A stretch of DNA of 64,000 nucleotides. It comes from Aminobacter aganoensis (lineage in GTDB: Bacteria > Pseudomonadota > Alphaproteobacteria > Rhizobiales > Rhizobiaceae). The stretch covers positions 1-64,000 of the forward strand of contig NZ_JACHOU010000020.1 in the NCBI RefSeq assembly GCF_014206975.1, read 5' to 3'. Positions 26,843 through 36,719 of the stretch are shown piece by piece. Below the pieces are notes generated by a model that saw only the letters and a program-made list of their open reading frames with translations, searched no databases and was not told where the DNA came from. The first letter of the stretch is position 1; every line of letters starts with the position of its first letter. Position numbers and translations under genes: made by a program.

Positions 26843-27505
26843 ATGAAGCGTCAAGTTCGACCGTTTGTCGTGGAAGTCAAGCGGAAGCGCGGCAGTCAGA
26901 AACCAATGAAATCCATTTGGGGCGCTGTCGACTTGGCATCGATAGCAGCTGAAACACAAGCAATGGTGGACCTAACTGGGCCTCAACTTCTTGACTCTGT
27001 TCCCACACATGTTGTTTCTGACCATGGGTTTAAACCACAAGCGGAGCTTGACATGCCATCCCCAAACGAAGCTGAGACAGAGCAGACAGTGACCGAAGAG
27101 CCTGCAGTTAGCGAGGCGCCAACTGCCAAGAAAGCCAGCCGAGCCAAGACGGCCAGATCGACGAAGAAACGCGCGGCGAAAGCTGAGCCTGCGCCTGACG
27201 TTCAGGCTGCCCCCGCTCGTGCGGGTCGCAAGGTATATTCTCCAAAGGAACGGGCTGAAAGGCTGAGCAGAATCGAAAAGGCGATCGGCGGCGGTGATAG
27301 CGTAAAGGGTGCAACAGCGCAGGCTGGCATTTCGGAGCAGACATACTATCAGTGGAAGAAGGCTGCGGCTCCTGCCCCATCAGAAGGCGGCGAACTGAAG
27401 GATCTCGTAGCGCTCGAAGAAGAAAACAAGCGTCTTAAGACGCTGCTTGCGGAGAGGCTCCGCCAAGAAAATGCCGAACTTAGGAAAAAGCTCGGCCTTA
27501 ACTGA
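26843..27505 (+). CDS. SyrB-like regulator
   Basis: 220 residues. The C-terminal half closely resembles SyrB of Sinorhizobium: YSPKERAERLSRIEKAI, GISEQTYYQWKKAA, LVALEEENKRLKTLLAE and the end ENAELRKKLGLN. SyrB was described as a regulator of syrM and thus of symbiosis genes. The middle (about 95-135) is rich in Ala, Lys and Pro. The C-terminus looks like a transposase-type HTH followed by a leucine-zipper-like coiled coil. The N-terminal 85 residues are unusual and longer than in the known protein. Function beyond DNA binding is uncertain. Confidence 0.78.
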   Translation: MKRQVRPFVVEVKRKRGSQKPMKSIWGAVDLASIAAETQAMVDLTGPQLLDSVPTHVVSDHGFKPQAELDMPSPNEAETEQTVTEEPAVSEAPTAKKASRAKTARSTKKRAAKAEPAPDVQAAPARAGRKVYSPKERAERLSRIEKAIGGGDSVKGATAQAGISEQTYYQWKKAAAPAPSEGGELKDLVALEEENKRLKTLLAERLRQENAELRKKLGLN

Positions 27506-27659
27506 ATGGCCTGTATTCCGTGCCCCGCTCTACTAGCTCGAATTGGCGACTACACATCGTAAGAGCCGACGTTAGGATGAAAAACCGACCGTCAAAGGGC
27601 GGCTCCGGGGGCCTTGCTTCGATCAAGTAAAAGCGTGCAGGCATGGCGCCCGACAAGGA

Positions 27660-27689
27660 AAACCCGCTCCCAAACAGGAGCGGGTTTTT
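27660..27689 (+). terminator. Intrinsic terminator
   Basis: AAACCCGCTCC (27660-27670), six-base loop, GGAGCGGGTTT (27677-27687), then T residues. A strong perfect 11-bp stem about 150 bp beyond the SyrB-like gene. Confidence 0.85.
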
Positions 27690-27785
27690 GATTGCCTCGC
27701 AAGCAAGGCTATAGTTGTTGGCAGAGCGCGCTTTAGGGCGGGCGGGGCGTGTGCTCTACACGACAACGATATCAAGCCACCCTTT

Positions 27786-28271
27786 TCAGCGATAGCTGAT
27801 ATCTATGCGTCCAACCGAGGGCACTCCGTCCTCATGGCGCTGCAGTCTTTTGAGTAGTCCTCGGACAGGGGTCGGCCTCGGCGTGGAGACAGCCAGCTTT
27901 TGCTCGCCTGCGAGCCCCGCGAGTTGGGAGTTCGCTGGCCCGAGAGCTCCCTTATCCATCAAAGCAAGAACCTTGACCGAAGCATCCGCAGTGTCGGCCA
28001 GCTCGCTTGACTTGATCTCAGACAATCCGCCGACAATTGCATTGTTGACGAAATCCCGGGCGTTCCCGGTCGCAGGGCAGCCAAGACAAGCACGTACATT
28101 CCCAACCAACAGGGCCAGAGGCATTGCCTCAGCGGTCTGGGCTGCACTCTCGGGCGGTGTGCCCGATTTGATTTCACCCCCTGGTCCAATGGTCGTCGAA
28201 AGCGGCCTAGGGAACCTGACTGCCACGGCTGCATTGTGAAGGGCACTCTTCTTACGAAAGGAATTTGCCAT
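27786..28271 (-). CDS. Hypothetical protein divergent from the catalase
   Basis: An open frame of 161 codons from an ATG at 28271 ([11 protein letters not shown]), with a mixed, protein-like composition including [19 protein letters not shown] and [12 protein letters not shown] recognise no family. The start codon lies inside the ribosome-site/start region of the catalase on the other strand, so both cannot be initiated freely at once. A shadow frame on the plus strand (27805-28239) is the alternative but looks less protein-like. Confidence is low. Confidence 0.35.
   Translation of the reverse strand: MANSFRKKSALHNAAVAVRFPRPLSTTIGPGGEIKSGTPPESAAQTAEAMPLALLVGNVRACLGCPATGNARDFVNNAIVGGLSEIKSSELADTADASVKVLALMDKGALGPANSQLAGLAGEQKLAVSTPRPTPVRGLLKRLQRHEDGVPSVGRIDISYR
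28211..28235 (+). promoter_or_regulatory. Possible EcfG/RpoE2-type promoter of the catalase
   Basis: GGAAC (28211-28215), 18 bases, then TT (28234-28235): fits the Sinorhizobium RpoE2 rule GGAAC-N18/19-TT. The -10 reads CATT rather than CGTT. The ATG of the catalase is 35 bp downstream, with AAGGA as ribosome site. Confidence 0.5.
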
Positions 28272-30381
28272 GACCAAGACTCCGCGCCTGTCGACGCGCA
28301 ATATTGCGACCGTCCATGACCAAAAACTGGAGCGAGGCGAGGGTGGCGAGCTCCATCAGATTGCAGAAGCAGACACACCTATTCTAACAACCGCGCAAGG
28401 GGCGCCTGTTTCCGACGACCAGAACTCATTAAAGATAGGCGCGAGAGGGCCGACGGTCCTCGAAGATTTTCATTTTCGTGAGAAGATTTTCCACTTCGAC
28501 CATGAACGCATTCCCGAACGGGTCGTGCATGCTCGAGGTTACGGCGCTCATGGATTCTTTGAAACATACGACTCCTTGGCTGCCTATACGAGAGCCGACA
28601 TCTTTCAGCGAGCGGGTGAGCGAACGCCTGCGTTCGTACGTTTTTCAACGGTCGCAGGCAGTAAGGGATCGTTCGATCTTGCTCGCGACGTGCGCGGCTT
28701 CGCCGTCAAGCTGTATACCCAGGAAGGCAATTGGGATCTCGTCGGCAATAACATCCCGGTGTTCTTCATTCAGGACGCGATCAAGTTTCCCGACATTATC
28801 CACTCAGTGAAACCCGAGCCAGATCGGGCGTTTCCGCAAGCGCAGTCGGCACACGACAATTTTTGGGACTTCATCAGCCTCACGCCTGAATCGATGCACA
28901 TGATCATGTGGGTCATGTCGGATCGCGCGATCCCGCGATCGTTTCGCTTCATGGAAGGCTTTGGCGTCCATACCTTCCGCTTCGTCAACGCCAAGGACGA
29001 GTCCACCTTCGTCAAGTTCCACTGGAAGCCGAAGCTCGGGCTGCAATCGGTGGCCTGGAATGAGGCGGTAAAGATCAATGGTGCGGACCCAGACTTTCAT
29101 CGTCGCGACCTCTGGCAGGCCATTCAATCGGGCAACTTCCCCGAATGGGAGATGCGCGTCCAGCTCTTCGACCAGGACTTCGCCGACAGCTTCGATTTCG
29201 ATGTCCTCGATCCAACCAAGCTCATTCCAGAGGAAATCCTCGAGCCAATCCCCGTCGGCAGATTAGTACTGGACCGAATGCCCGACAACTTCTTCGCCGA
29301 AACGGAGCAGGTCGCCTTCATGACCCAGAATGTGCCGCCAGGCATTGATTTTTCCAACGACCCGCTGCTGCAGGGACGCAACTTCTCCTACCTCGATACC
29401 CAACTCAAGCGATTGGGCAGCACGAACTTCACCCATCTGCCCATCAATGCGCCCAAATGCCCGTTCCACCATTTCCAGCAGGATGGTCACATGGCGATGC
29501 GCAATCCGGTCGGCCGCGTGAACTATCAGCCGAATTCATTCGGGGAGGGGCCCCGGGAATCGCCCCAACAAGGTTTCCGCTCCTTTGCCGATGCCGAGGA
29601 GGGACAGAAGGTCCGCCTTCGAGCGGAGAGCTTTGCCGATCACTACAGCCAGGCCAGGCAGTTCTTCCAGAGCCAGACAGCTCCGGAACAGCGCCACATT
29701 GCCATGGCCCTGACCTTTGAGCTGAGCAAGGTCGAGACCCCGGTGATCCGGGAACGGATGGTATCTCACCTTTTGAACATCGATGAGGGGCTGGCCGTGA
29801 CCGTAGCCGACAAGCTTGGCATCAAGAAGCTTCCCGCTCCGGCGGACGCAGCAGTTACGCCCCGCGATGACCTCCAGCCGTCGCCAGCGCTCAGCATCAT
29901 TGAGAATGGTCCCAACAGCTTTGCCGGCCGCAAGGTGGGCGTGCTCGTCAGTCCTGGCACCGATATCTCCCTTTTGAAAAAGCTCCAGACGGCGATCGAG
30001 AAGGAGGGGGCCGTGATGGAAGTCATTGCGCCGAAGGTTGGGGGCGTGGAAGCCGCAGACGGAACCTGGATCGAAGCTCGGCACATGATCGACGGCGGGC
30101 CATCGGTTCTGTTCGACGCGGTCGCTCTGCTTATTTCGGACCAGGGAGCAGAGCGCCTAATAGGTGAAGCGGCGGCACGCGACTTCGTCGCCGATGCGTT
30201 TGCCCACTGCAAGTTCATCGCCTTCACGCCGGGAGCGGTACCACTTCTGCAGAAGGCCGGGGTTGATCATGAAGCCGACGAAGGCCTGATCCCCCTCGTC
30301 GATGCGAAGGCGGCCAAGGCATTTGTCGAAACCTGCCGCAGGCTTCGACTGTGGGGCCGGGAGACCGCCGTCAAGCTCTAA
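28270..30381 (+). CDS. katE: Large-subunit catalase (KatE/HPII type)
   Basis: 703 residues: a clade-2 heme catalase core plus the extra C-terminal flavodoxin/GATase-like domain (about 550-700, starting [13 protein letters not shown]). Catalytic His is in [12 protein letters not shown]; the heme-side motif is [14 protein letters not shown] with the proximal Tyr; the substrate channel motif [16 protein letters not shown] is present. It breaks down hydrogen peroxide in the cytoplasm. A stress-sigma type promoter lies just upstream. The DUF6894-like gene follows within 26 bp and may be co-transcribed. Confidence 0.96.
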   Translation: MTKTPRLSTRNIATVHDQKLERGEGGELHQIAEADTPILTTAQGAPVSDDQNSLKIGARGPTVLEDFHFREKIFHFDHERIPERVVHARGYGAHGFFETYDSLAAYTRADIFQRAGERTPAFVRFSTVAGSKGSFDLARDVRGFAVKLYTQEGNWDLVGNNIPVFFIQDAIKFPDIIHSVKPEPDRAFPQAQSAHDNFWDFISLTPESMHMIMWVMSDRAIPRSFRFMEGFGVHTFRFVNAKDESTFVKFHWKPKLGLQSVAWNEAVKINGADPDFHRRDLWQAIQSGNFPEWEMRVQLFDQDFADSFDFDVLDPTKLIPEEILEPIPVGRLVLDRMPDNFFAETEQVAFMTQNVPPGIDFSNDPLLQGRNFSYLDTQLKRLGSTNFTHLPINAPKCPFHHFQQDGHMAMRNPVGRVNYQPNSFGEGPRESPQQGFRSFADAEEGQKVRLRAESFADHYSQARQFFQSQTAPEQRHIAMALTFELSKVETPVIRERMVSHLLNIDEGLAVTVADKLGIKKLPAPADAAVTPRDDLQPSPALSIIENGPNSFAGRKVGVLVSPGTDISLLKKLQTAIEKEGAVMEVIAPKVGGVEAADGTWIEARHMIDGGPSVLFDAVALLISDQGAERLIGEAAARDFVADAFAHCKFIAFTPGAVPLLQKAGVDHEADEGLIPLVDAKAAKAFVETCRRLRLWGRETAVKL

Positions 30382-30407
30382 ACAATCAGCCACAGCGGGA
30401 GCCGATC

Positions 30408-30941
30408 ATGCAAATCATCCGTACGGAAATCGAACAAGATCTCTCGACCGAAGAGCATCCCATTGTGCGAGTGATGTTTAAGGGTGAGGGGGGTGAATGT
30501 GTCATTGTCGACATGGCCGACGTTGACGCACTCGCGGTCGACGAAGACGCGGCAATAAAGCGTGCGAAGGCCGTGCTCGTGCAGACCGCCACATTCGATG
30601 TTTCCGTCAATGAGTATGACGCTCGAAGCAACGGCAACTTTGATCAGGTCAGCGTAACGGAAGCGACGGATCAAAGCGGCGGGATCTATATCTTTGAGTA
30701 CCGCGACGGTGATGGCGTTCGGCGAGTTCCTCCCTCGAGAATGCCGAGTTTGAATGCCGCTCGTGAGGAGGCGCTTCGGTGTGCGGTAGAGCTGCTGGCA
30801 GACCTTGACCTAAGCGCGGGTGCACTCCCGGACTGGCTCATCCGCATTTACGACGACGACGGCAATCTTCTAGCAGTCGTCGACGTCCAACAGGCGAACG
30901 CAGCTCGTCAGACGGCTGATCAGAAAGCGGACGGATCGTGA
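30408..30941 (+). CDS. DUF6894-like protein
   Basis: 177 residues from the ATG at 30408. The C-terminal half (PSLNAAREEALRCAVELLADL, then WLIRIYDDDGNLLAVVDV) resembles the small DUF6894 family of rhizobia. The N-terminal half is acidic with VDMADVDALAVDEDAAIKRA. Function unknown. It directly follows the catalase. Confidence 0.65.
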   Translation: MQIIRTEIEQDLSTEEHPIVRVMFKGEGGECVIVDMADVDALAVDEDAAIKRAKAVLVQTATFDVSVNEYDARSNGNFDQVSVTEATDQSGGIYIFEYRDGDGVRRVPPSRMPSLNAAREEALRCAVELLADLDLSAGALPDWLIRIYDDDGNLLAVVDVQQANAARQTADQKADGS

Positions 30942-30996
30942 CGGCTTGTAGGGTGAGAGAGGCTGCTTCTGTCGGTCGGATACCGGGGGGGCGATA

Positions 30997-31602
30997 ATGG
31001 CGGCCCAAGGGCTTGCACATGGTCCGCTAGGGCAGAATTGTTTGCATGTTTGCGTCGACATGCAGCGGCTGTTTGCACCAGGCGGCCCTTGGGCCGTACC
31101 TTGGGCACAAAAAGTGCTGCCGGCGATTGAAGAGCTTGCTGGCAGGCACGAACGGCAAACCTTGTTCACGCGCTTCGTTCCCGCCGCCCGTCCGGGCAAT
31201 GGACCAGGCACGTGGGCGCGCTACTACCGCCGTTGGGCTGAAGTCACCCTGGCCCACATGGACCCAAGCTTCGTAAGGCTGCTGCCCACGCTTGAGCGCC
31301 TCGTTCCTCCTGCTCGCGTACTCGACAAGCACGTCTACTCGCCGTGGACGGAGGGGCGTCTCGATGAGCTGCTGACTTCGCAGTTCGACACGCTCGTCAT
31401 CACGGGCGGAGAAACCGACGTTTGCGTTCTGGCGACGGTCCTGGGTGCGATCGATCGGGGATTCCGGGTCGTGCTGGTGACGGACGCATTATGCAGTTCT
31501 TCCGACAAGACGCACGATGCTCTCATGGAACTGTATCACGCCCGGTTCAGTGAACAGGTCGAGATCGCCACCATGCGGGAAGTGCTGGAGGGATGGCGGT
31601 AG
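30997..31602 (+). CDS. Isochorismatase-family cysteine hydrolase
   Basis: 201 residues. The catalytic triad of the family is visible: D in VDMQRLF (about 21), K in LDKHVYSPW (about 110) and C in GGETDVCVLATV (about 147). These enzymes hydrolyse amides or vinyl ethers such as nicotinamide, ureidoacrylate or isochorismate; the substrate here is unknown. The next gene starts 4 bp after its stop, so they are co-expressed. Confidence 0.88.
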   Translation: MAAQGLAHGPLGQNCLHVCVDMQRLFAPGGPWAVPWAQKVLPAIEELAGRHERQTLFTRFVPAARPGNGPGTWARYYRRWAEVTLAHMDPSFVRLLPTLERLVPPARVLDKHVYSPWTEGRLDELLTSQFDTLVITGGETDVCVLATVLGAIDRGFRVVLVTDALCSSSDKTHDALMELYHARFSEQVEIATMREVLEGWR

Positions 31603-31605
31603 TTA

Positions 31606-32502
31606 ATGGTCGCGAACAGCAAGGCGAAACTATACGATTGTCTGATCGTGGGAGGAGGCCCTGCTGGTTTGCTTGCTGCCACCTACCTCGGACGATTTCG
31701 GCGAAAGGTGCTTGTGATCGATTCTGGTCAAAGTCGTGCAAAGCTCATTCCCCTGACCCGCAATTGTCCCGGTTTTCCTGATGGCATCTCTGGCCCAGCT
31801 CTGCTGGGCCGGCTGCGGAGGCAGGCGAGCCGCTACAACGTTCGGTTTCTCGAAGGATATGTCACTCAGCTGTTCTGCAGTCGAGGCACATTCTCCGCGA
31901 AGCCCACGAACGTTCGGGCCCGCGCTACACTGATCGCAACCGGAGTGGTCGATGTCCTCCCCGATATTCCTGAGCTGGATATGTTGATCACGCGGGGCCG
32001 CATCAGGATTTGTCCAGTGTGCGATGCTTTCGAAACAATCGACAGATCGCTTGCTGTAATCGGACCTTCAGCCAATGCAGTAGCCAAAGCAGAATTCCTG
32101 CAACCGTACACGCGGAAGATTTCGATCCTGGCGACAGGAACTCTTGATAATGAGGGTCGTGCTGCCGCTGCAGGACTTGACATTGCTGTTGCCAATCCCG
32201 CTTCGATCCGTGCTACCGACGACGGGGTGTCAGTACGCCTCATCGGGGGCGAAAGGCGCGTTTTCGACGCTATCTATCCCGCCATGGGAGCCACGATAAA
32301 TTCTCGCGTCGCTGCTGACTTAGGTGCCGAATGCGACGAACTTGGAAATCTTGTCACCGACGCTCGACAACGGACGGCTGTTCCCGGAATGTATGCCGCT
32401 GGAGATGTCGTCAACGAACTTAATCAGCTGTCAGTTGCGTTCGGACATGCCGCAATCGCCGCAAGCGACATCCACCGCTACCTGGATCGTCCAGTCCTAT
32501 GA
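31606..32502 (+). CDS. Thioredoxin-reductase-like FAD/NAD(P) oxidoreductase
   Basis: 298 residues. The FAD-binding motif VGGGPAGLLAA is at about 15-25, the redox pair ICPVCDAFE (CxxC) is in the middle, and the FAD-contact GMYAAGDVVNELNQLSVAFGHAA near the end is typical of the TrxB group. The NAD(P)H-binding loop reads VIGPSANAVAKAEF, weaker than the usual GGGxxA. It may reduce a thioredoxin-like partner. Immediately downstream of the isochorismatase-like gene and probably part of the same oxidative-stress run as the catalase. Confidence 0.88.
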   Translation: MVANSKAKLYDCLIVGGGPAGLLAATYLGRFRRKVLVIDSGQSRAKLIPLTRNCPGFPDGISGPALLGRLRRQASRYNVRFLEGYVTQLFCSRGTFSAKPTNVRARATLIATGVVDVLPDIPELDMLITRGRIRICPVCDAFETIDRSLAVIGPSANAVAKAEFLQPYTRKISILATGTLDNEGRAAAAGLDIAVANPASIRATDDGVSVRLIGGERRVFDAIYPAMGATINSRVAADLGAECDELGNLVTDARQRTAVPGMYAAGDVVNELNQLSVAFGHAAIAASDIHRYLDRPVL

Positions 32503-32873
32503 TGCGGCCGACGATATCGTTCAGTGCCTGACGGCCTGAGCGATATTCCCATGCACGCCGTCGGCATGGCAGATATTACGATCTGTCAGTGGGCGGCAAA
32601 TCGATCCGACGTGTGGTCGAGCAATTTCTCGCGTCAAGACCGGGCCGGTAAATCATTCCATAATAATTGGGATTTTTTTGCCTTTGGTGGAATTTCATTC
32701 CATTTTAATAGACAAGTCTGCATCGGCATGCCATATCATGTCCAAAATACGACATGCTATCGTGAATGCGTAATTGCGTCACCTAGCTCAAATGACCGTC
32801 GTTCCACGCTGATTGCTTCAGCACAAGCTAACAAAGGAGAGTGTCCCGCTCCCGGAGCCGGGCCCAACGGAAT
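32503..32873. other. AT-rich gap before the ProVWX cassette
   Basis: 370 bp without a gene and clearly more AT-rich than its flanks. Contains the ATTCCA inverted repeats listed separately; the promoter of the transporter operon should be here. Confidence 0.6.
32655..32702. promoter_or_regulatory. Paired ATTCCA inverted repeats
   Basis: ATTCCA...TTGGGAT (32655-32673) is followed by TGGAAT-TTC-ATTCCA (32688-32702, a perfect 6-3-6 inverted repeat). The shared half-site suggests an operator for the downstream transporter operon; no cognate regulator is identified. Confidence 0.45.
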
Positions 32874-34088
32874 ATGGCAACAACTGAGAGCGACCCAACG
32901 GTCAAGATCAGTATCAAAGACGTCTTCAAGATTTTCGGCGAACAACCGGAGAGAGCCCTGGAGCTGCTGAAGGCAGGCAGGACAAAGCCGGAAATCCATG
33001 CTGCGACCGGCTGCACGATCGCCGTCAACGATGCATCCTTCGACATCAGCGCCGGCGAAATCTTCGTCATCATGGGCCTGTCGGGGTCCGGCAAATCCAC
33101 CATGCTGCGCCTCATCAACCGGCTGATCGAACCGACCAGCGGTGCAATCGAGATCGCAGGCCGCGACGTGGCGCAGATGTCGCGCAGCGAGCTGGTCGCG
33201 CTCCGCCGCAACGACGTCAGCATGGTTTTCCAGTCCTTCGCGCTGCTGCCCAACCGCAGCGTCATCGACAATGCCGCCTTCGGGCTCGAAATCGCCGGCA
33301 TGGAAGAGGCCGAGCGAAAGCGGCGCGCCCGAACCGTCCTGCAAGCCGTGGGTCTGGAAGGCTATGACGACAGCCGTCCCGATCAGCTTTCTGGCGGGAT
33401 GAAACAGCGCGTTGGCCTTGCCCGCGCTCTGGCGGGAGAGCCGACCGTGCTCTTGATGGACGAGGCCTTTTCGGCGCTCGACCCCCTCATCCGGACGGAG
33501 ATGCAGGACGAACTGGTCCGCCTCCAATCAGAGCACAGCCGCACCATCGTCTTCGTCAGCCACGACATCGACGAGGCCATGCGGATTGGCGACCGGATCT
33601 GCATCATGCAGAACGGCGAGGTCGTGCAGGTCGGCACGCCCGACGAGATCGTGCTCAAGCCCGCCAACGACTATGTGCGCTCCTTCTTCCGCAACGTCGA
33701 CGTCTCGCAGGTCTTCCGCGCCGGCGACATCGCCCGCAAGACGCAGGTGACGATCATCGACCGGCAGGGCGTGTCTGCTGCCGCGGCGCTGGAACGCATG
33801 GAGCACTACGATCGCGACATCGCCATCATCCTCGGCCGTGACAAGACCTATCACGGCATGGTCAGCCGCAATTCGCTGATCGAAACCACGCGAGACGGTG
33901 CAAGCGATCCCTACCGGCGCGCCTTCCTGAAAGACATCGAGCCCATCCCAGCGGCGGAAAGCCTTTCGAACGTTCTCGGCAAGGTCGCGGCCAGCGCCTT
34001 TCCGGTTCCGGTGATCGACGAGGCGAACCGCTATCTCGGCTCGATCAGCAAATCCACGCTGCTCGAAACGCTCGACCGCACCGCCTGA
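32874..34088 (+). CDS. Glycine-betaine/choline ABC transporter ATPase (ProV/OpuAA type)
   Basis: 404 residues from the ATG at 32874; a GTG at 32841 would add 11. Walker A is GLSGSGKST, signature LSGGMKQRVGLARAL, Walker B VLLMDEAFSALDP. Two CBS-like repeats follow in the C-terminal third, as in ProV/ChoV, where they sense ionic strength. The first gene of a V-W-X operon importing quaternary amines. The sequence is visibly richer in GC at third positions than neighbours, suggesting a separate origin. Confidence 0.9.
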   Translation: MATTESDPTVKISIKDVFKIFGEQPERALELLKAGRTKPEIHAATGCTIAVNDASFDISAGEIFVIMGLSGSGKSTMLRLINRLIEPTSGAIEIAGRDVAQMSRSELVALRRNDVSMVFQSFALLPNRSVIDNAAFGLEIAGMEEAERKRRARTVLQAVGLEGYDDSRPDQLSGGMKQRVGLARALAGEPTVLLMDEAFSALDPLIRTEMQDELVRLQSEHSRTIVFVSHDIDEAMRIGDRICIMQNGEVVQVGTPDEIVLKPANDYVRSFFRNVDVSQVFRAGDIARKTQVTIIDRQGVSAAAALERMEHYDRDIAIILGRDKTYHGMVSRNSLIETTRDGASDPYRRAFLKDIEPIPAAESLSNVLGKVAASAFPVPVIDEANRYLGSISKSTLLETLDRTA

Positions 34089-34111
34089 TCGAGCTCATTC
34101 GGAGACAATCC

Positions 34112-34996
34112 ATGACTTTCGATATCGGCGACGGCGTCGACAGCGCCGTCAACTACATACTCGACAATTTCTCGCCGCTGCTGGATCTGATCGCGGCGGT
34201 CATCGGCGCGGTGACGAATGGCATTCAGACGGTCCTGCTTGCGACGCCGATGACGCTTGGCATCGCGATCTTCGTCTTGCTCTCGCTCTGGCGCGTCGGC
34301 TTCGGCTTTGCGCTCTTCACCGCCGCTTCCCTTTGGCTCGTCGATCATATGGGCCTGTGGTCCGCCATGATGGAGACGCTGTCGCTGGTGCTGGCCTCGA
34401 CGCTCGTCGCCATGCTGATCGGCCTGCCGCTCGGCATCGCCATGGCGCGCAGCGACCGCGTGGCAGCGATCGTTCGTCCAATCCTCGACCTCATGCAGAC
34501 CATGCCGGCCTTCGTCTACCTGATCCCCGCCGCCATGTTCTTCGGCCTAGGCGCGGTGCCGGGCACCATTGCGACCGTCATTTTCTCCATGCCTCCGGTC
34601 GTTCGCCTGACCAACCTCGGCATCAGGCAGGTGCATGTCGAATTCATCGAGGCGGGCAACGCCTTCGGCTGCACGGCCTCCCAACTGCTCTTCAAGGTGC
34701 AGCTCCCCAATGCGCTGCCCTCCATCATGACCGGCATCAACCAGACGATAATGCTGTCGCTGTCGATGGTGGTGATCGCCTCGATGATCGGCGCGGGCGG
34801 CATCGGCAACACGGTGCTCACCGGCATCCAGCGCCTCGATGTCGGCACCGGATTCGAGGGCGGAATCGCGGTCGTCATTCTCGCGGTGATCCTCGACCGG
34901 ATCACCCAGAGCCTCGGAAAGGAACGCGCCGGTTTCTGCCGCCTTCTTTTCCGCCGTCAGGCGCAGCAGCCCACTGCCTCAGCCGTCACGGCCTGA
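34112..34996 (+). CDS. Glycine-betaine/choline ABC transporter permease (ProW type)
   Basis: 294 residues with six or seven membrane segments. The permease signature is EAGNAFGCTASQLLFKVQLPNALPS split over the EAA loop, and the conserved TMPAFVYLIPAAMFFGLG. It follows the ATPase gene after 23 bp. It forms the membrane channel. Confidence 0.92.
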   Translation: MTFDIGDGVDSAVNYILDNFSPLLDLIAAVIGAVTNGIQTVLLATPMTLGIAIFVLLSLWRVGFGFALFTAASLWLVDHMGLWSAMMETLSLVLASTLVAMLIGLPLGIAMARSDRVAAIVRPILDLMQTMPAFVYLIPAAMFFGLGAVPGTIATVIFSMPPVVRLTNLGIRQVHVEFIEAGNAFGCTASQLLFKVQLPNALPSIMTGINQTIMLSLSMVVIASMIGAGGIGNTVLTGIQRLDVGTGFEGGIAVVILAVILDRITQSLGKERAGFCRLLFRRQAQQPTASAVTA

Positions 34997-35066
34997 GGCG
35001 CGCCCGCTGTGCTGAAAGAAGGCGGTGTCCAGTCCGCCGAATGCGAACCTCAAAAAAGGAGCAAAA

Positions 35067-35942
35067 ATGTTCAAGACACTCGCTACCATGGGCTTGGCAG
35101 CCGGGATTATTGCCGGCTCCTTCGTCTCGGCGCTGGCTGAAGACAAGGCGCCGGTGAAGCTCGGCTGGGCGGCCTGGTCAGACGCCGAATTCGTGACAAA
35201 GCTTGCCGCCAAGCTCATCAAGGACAAACTCGGCCACGAGGTCGAACTGGTTCAGACCGACGTGGCGCCGCTCTATCAGGGCGTCAGCCGCGGCGACATC
35301 GACGCCATGATGATGGCCTGGCTGCCGGAGACCCACGCCGACTACTTCGCCAAGGTGAAGGACAAGGTAACGACGCTGGGTACCGTCTATGATGGCGCAA
35401 AGCTCGGCTGGGTGGTGCCCAAATACGTGCCCGAGGACGCCATCGCCTCCATCGAGGACCTCAAGAAGTCCGATGTGAAGGAGAAGCTGAAGGGCCGTGT
35501 CGAGGGTATCGATCCCGGCGCCGGCCTTACCCGCCTTTCCGAGCAGGCGCTCAAGGACTACGCGCTGGACGGCTACAAGCTGCAGATCTCCAGTGAAGCC
35601 GGCATGCTGACCACCATCGACCGGGCGGTGCGCAAGCAGGAATGGTTCGTCGCCACGTCGTGGAGCCCGCACTGGATGTTCGGCAAGTACGAACTTCGTT
35701 ACATCGACGACTCCAAGGGCTCGCTTGGCAAGGCGGAGCATGTCGATGTCATCGCCCGCAAGGATTTCCCGACGGACAATCCTGAAGTCGCGGCCTTCCT
35801 GTCGCGCATCAAGCTGCCGATCGGAGACCTCGAGGCGGCAATGTTCGACGCGCAGGAGACCTCCTATGAAAAGGCGGTCGACAAGTACATCGCTGACCAT
35901 CCCGACCAGATCAAAGCGTGGCTCGCCGCCGACGAAGGCTGA
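35067..35942 (+). CDS. Glycine-betaine/choline ABC transporter binding protein (ProX/OpuAC type)
   Basis: 291 residues from the ATG at 35067, with the good ribosome site AAAAAAGGAG. A signal peptide (LATMGLAAGIIAGSFVSALA) leads to an OpuAC domain. Tryptophans that can form the cation cage for trimethylammonium ligands are in LGWAAWSD, MMAWLPETH and TSWSPHWMFG. The ligand is likely glycine betaine, proline betaine or choline; the sequence does not decide. Confidence 0.9.
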   Translation: MFKTLATMGLAAGIIAGSFVSALAEDKAPVKLGWAAWSDAEFVTKLAAKLIKDKLGHEVELVQTDVAPLYQGVSRGDIDAMMMAWLPETHADYFAKVKDKVTTLGTVYDGAKLGWVVPKYVPEDAIASIEDLKKSDVKEKLKGRVEGIDPGAGLTRLSEQALKDYALDGYKLQISSEAGMLTTIDRAVRKQEWFVATSWSPHWMFGKYELRYIDDSKGSLGKAEHVDVIARKDFPTDNPEVAAFLSRIKLPIGDLEAAMFDAQETSYEKAVDKYIADHPDQIKAWLAADEG

Positions 35943-36018
35943 CATCGCGCATTGCTATAATCTTTGGTCCTCGCGAGAACGCTCGCGAGGACTTCCCATC
36001 GCCGATGAGGGAACGCAC

Positions 36019-36288
36019 ATGTCCAGAGACCACTCCATTTCCATGCTCCTCGCGCCCGAGATTGCCGACGACACGCTTGGCGGCCGGATATCGCTGGCAC
36101 GAGACTCCCGCGGTCTGTCAATTGCAGAAGCTTCCGCGGTTACGGGCGTGATGGCAGAGACGTGGAACAACTGGGAAAATGATCGAGCGGAGCCACGCTC
36201 CGATCGTCTCGGCATGCTCGCTGGTGTTCTGCAGATTAGTATTACTTGGCTGATTCACGGGCAGGGCAAGGGTCCAAACCAGATCTAG
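36019..36288 (+). CDS. XRE-family HTH protein
   Basis: 89 residues from the ATG at 36019 (ribosome site GAGGGAA). HTH: ISLARDSRGLSIAEASAVTGVMAETWNNWENDRAEP broken over helix 2-3, then LGMLAGVLQISITWLIHG. It lies 76 bp downstream of the binding-protein gene on the same strand and might regulate it; similar small XRE proteins follow betaine transporters in some bacteria, but that is only a position argument. Confidence 0.75.
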   Translation: MSRDHSISMLLAPEIADDTLGGRISLARDSRGLSIAEASAVTGVMAETWNNWENDRAEPRSDRLGMLAGVLQISITWLIHGQGKGPNQI

Positions 36289-36719
36289 TAGAAATTGTCG
36301 AACCGCGACGTGTTCAGATATGTAACCTTGGGCGTTGGCCCAGCCACGGTCGTAGGATTGGCGCTTCCGCTCTCTGACGATGTCCGAGCGGTGCAGAATG
36401 TTGAGTTCTAGGCTAAATCTTCGGTCGTGACGTCGCACTTCAAGCTAAAACCCACCGGTCTACATGGGTTGTCACAGCAACTGAAAGATGAGAAAAAACA
36501 GTCAACTTAGAAACACGACACCATACTATCGTTTAAGCCTGCCTCTGCAAACAAAATATTTGCGTAATACGCAGACGCAAGCTGCCGGCCGGGTGGAGCT
36601 GGTTAGCGTTGCGGAGCCCGACCGGGGGCGATCCAGTCAAACTCCACTGGGCTTTAGCTTTCTCATCCTGATTGCGGTATGGACGGGCGGGCTCCCGAGG
36701 AGACCCATGGAGGTAGGTT
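36289..36719. other. Gap between XRE and Nudix genes
   Basis: 430 bp without a convincing gene. The palindrome TGCGTA-A-TACGCA lies at 36561-36573. An open frame at 36488-36763 has no domain and overlaps the Nudix start. The Nudix promoter is not obvious. Confidence 0.5.
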
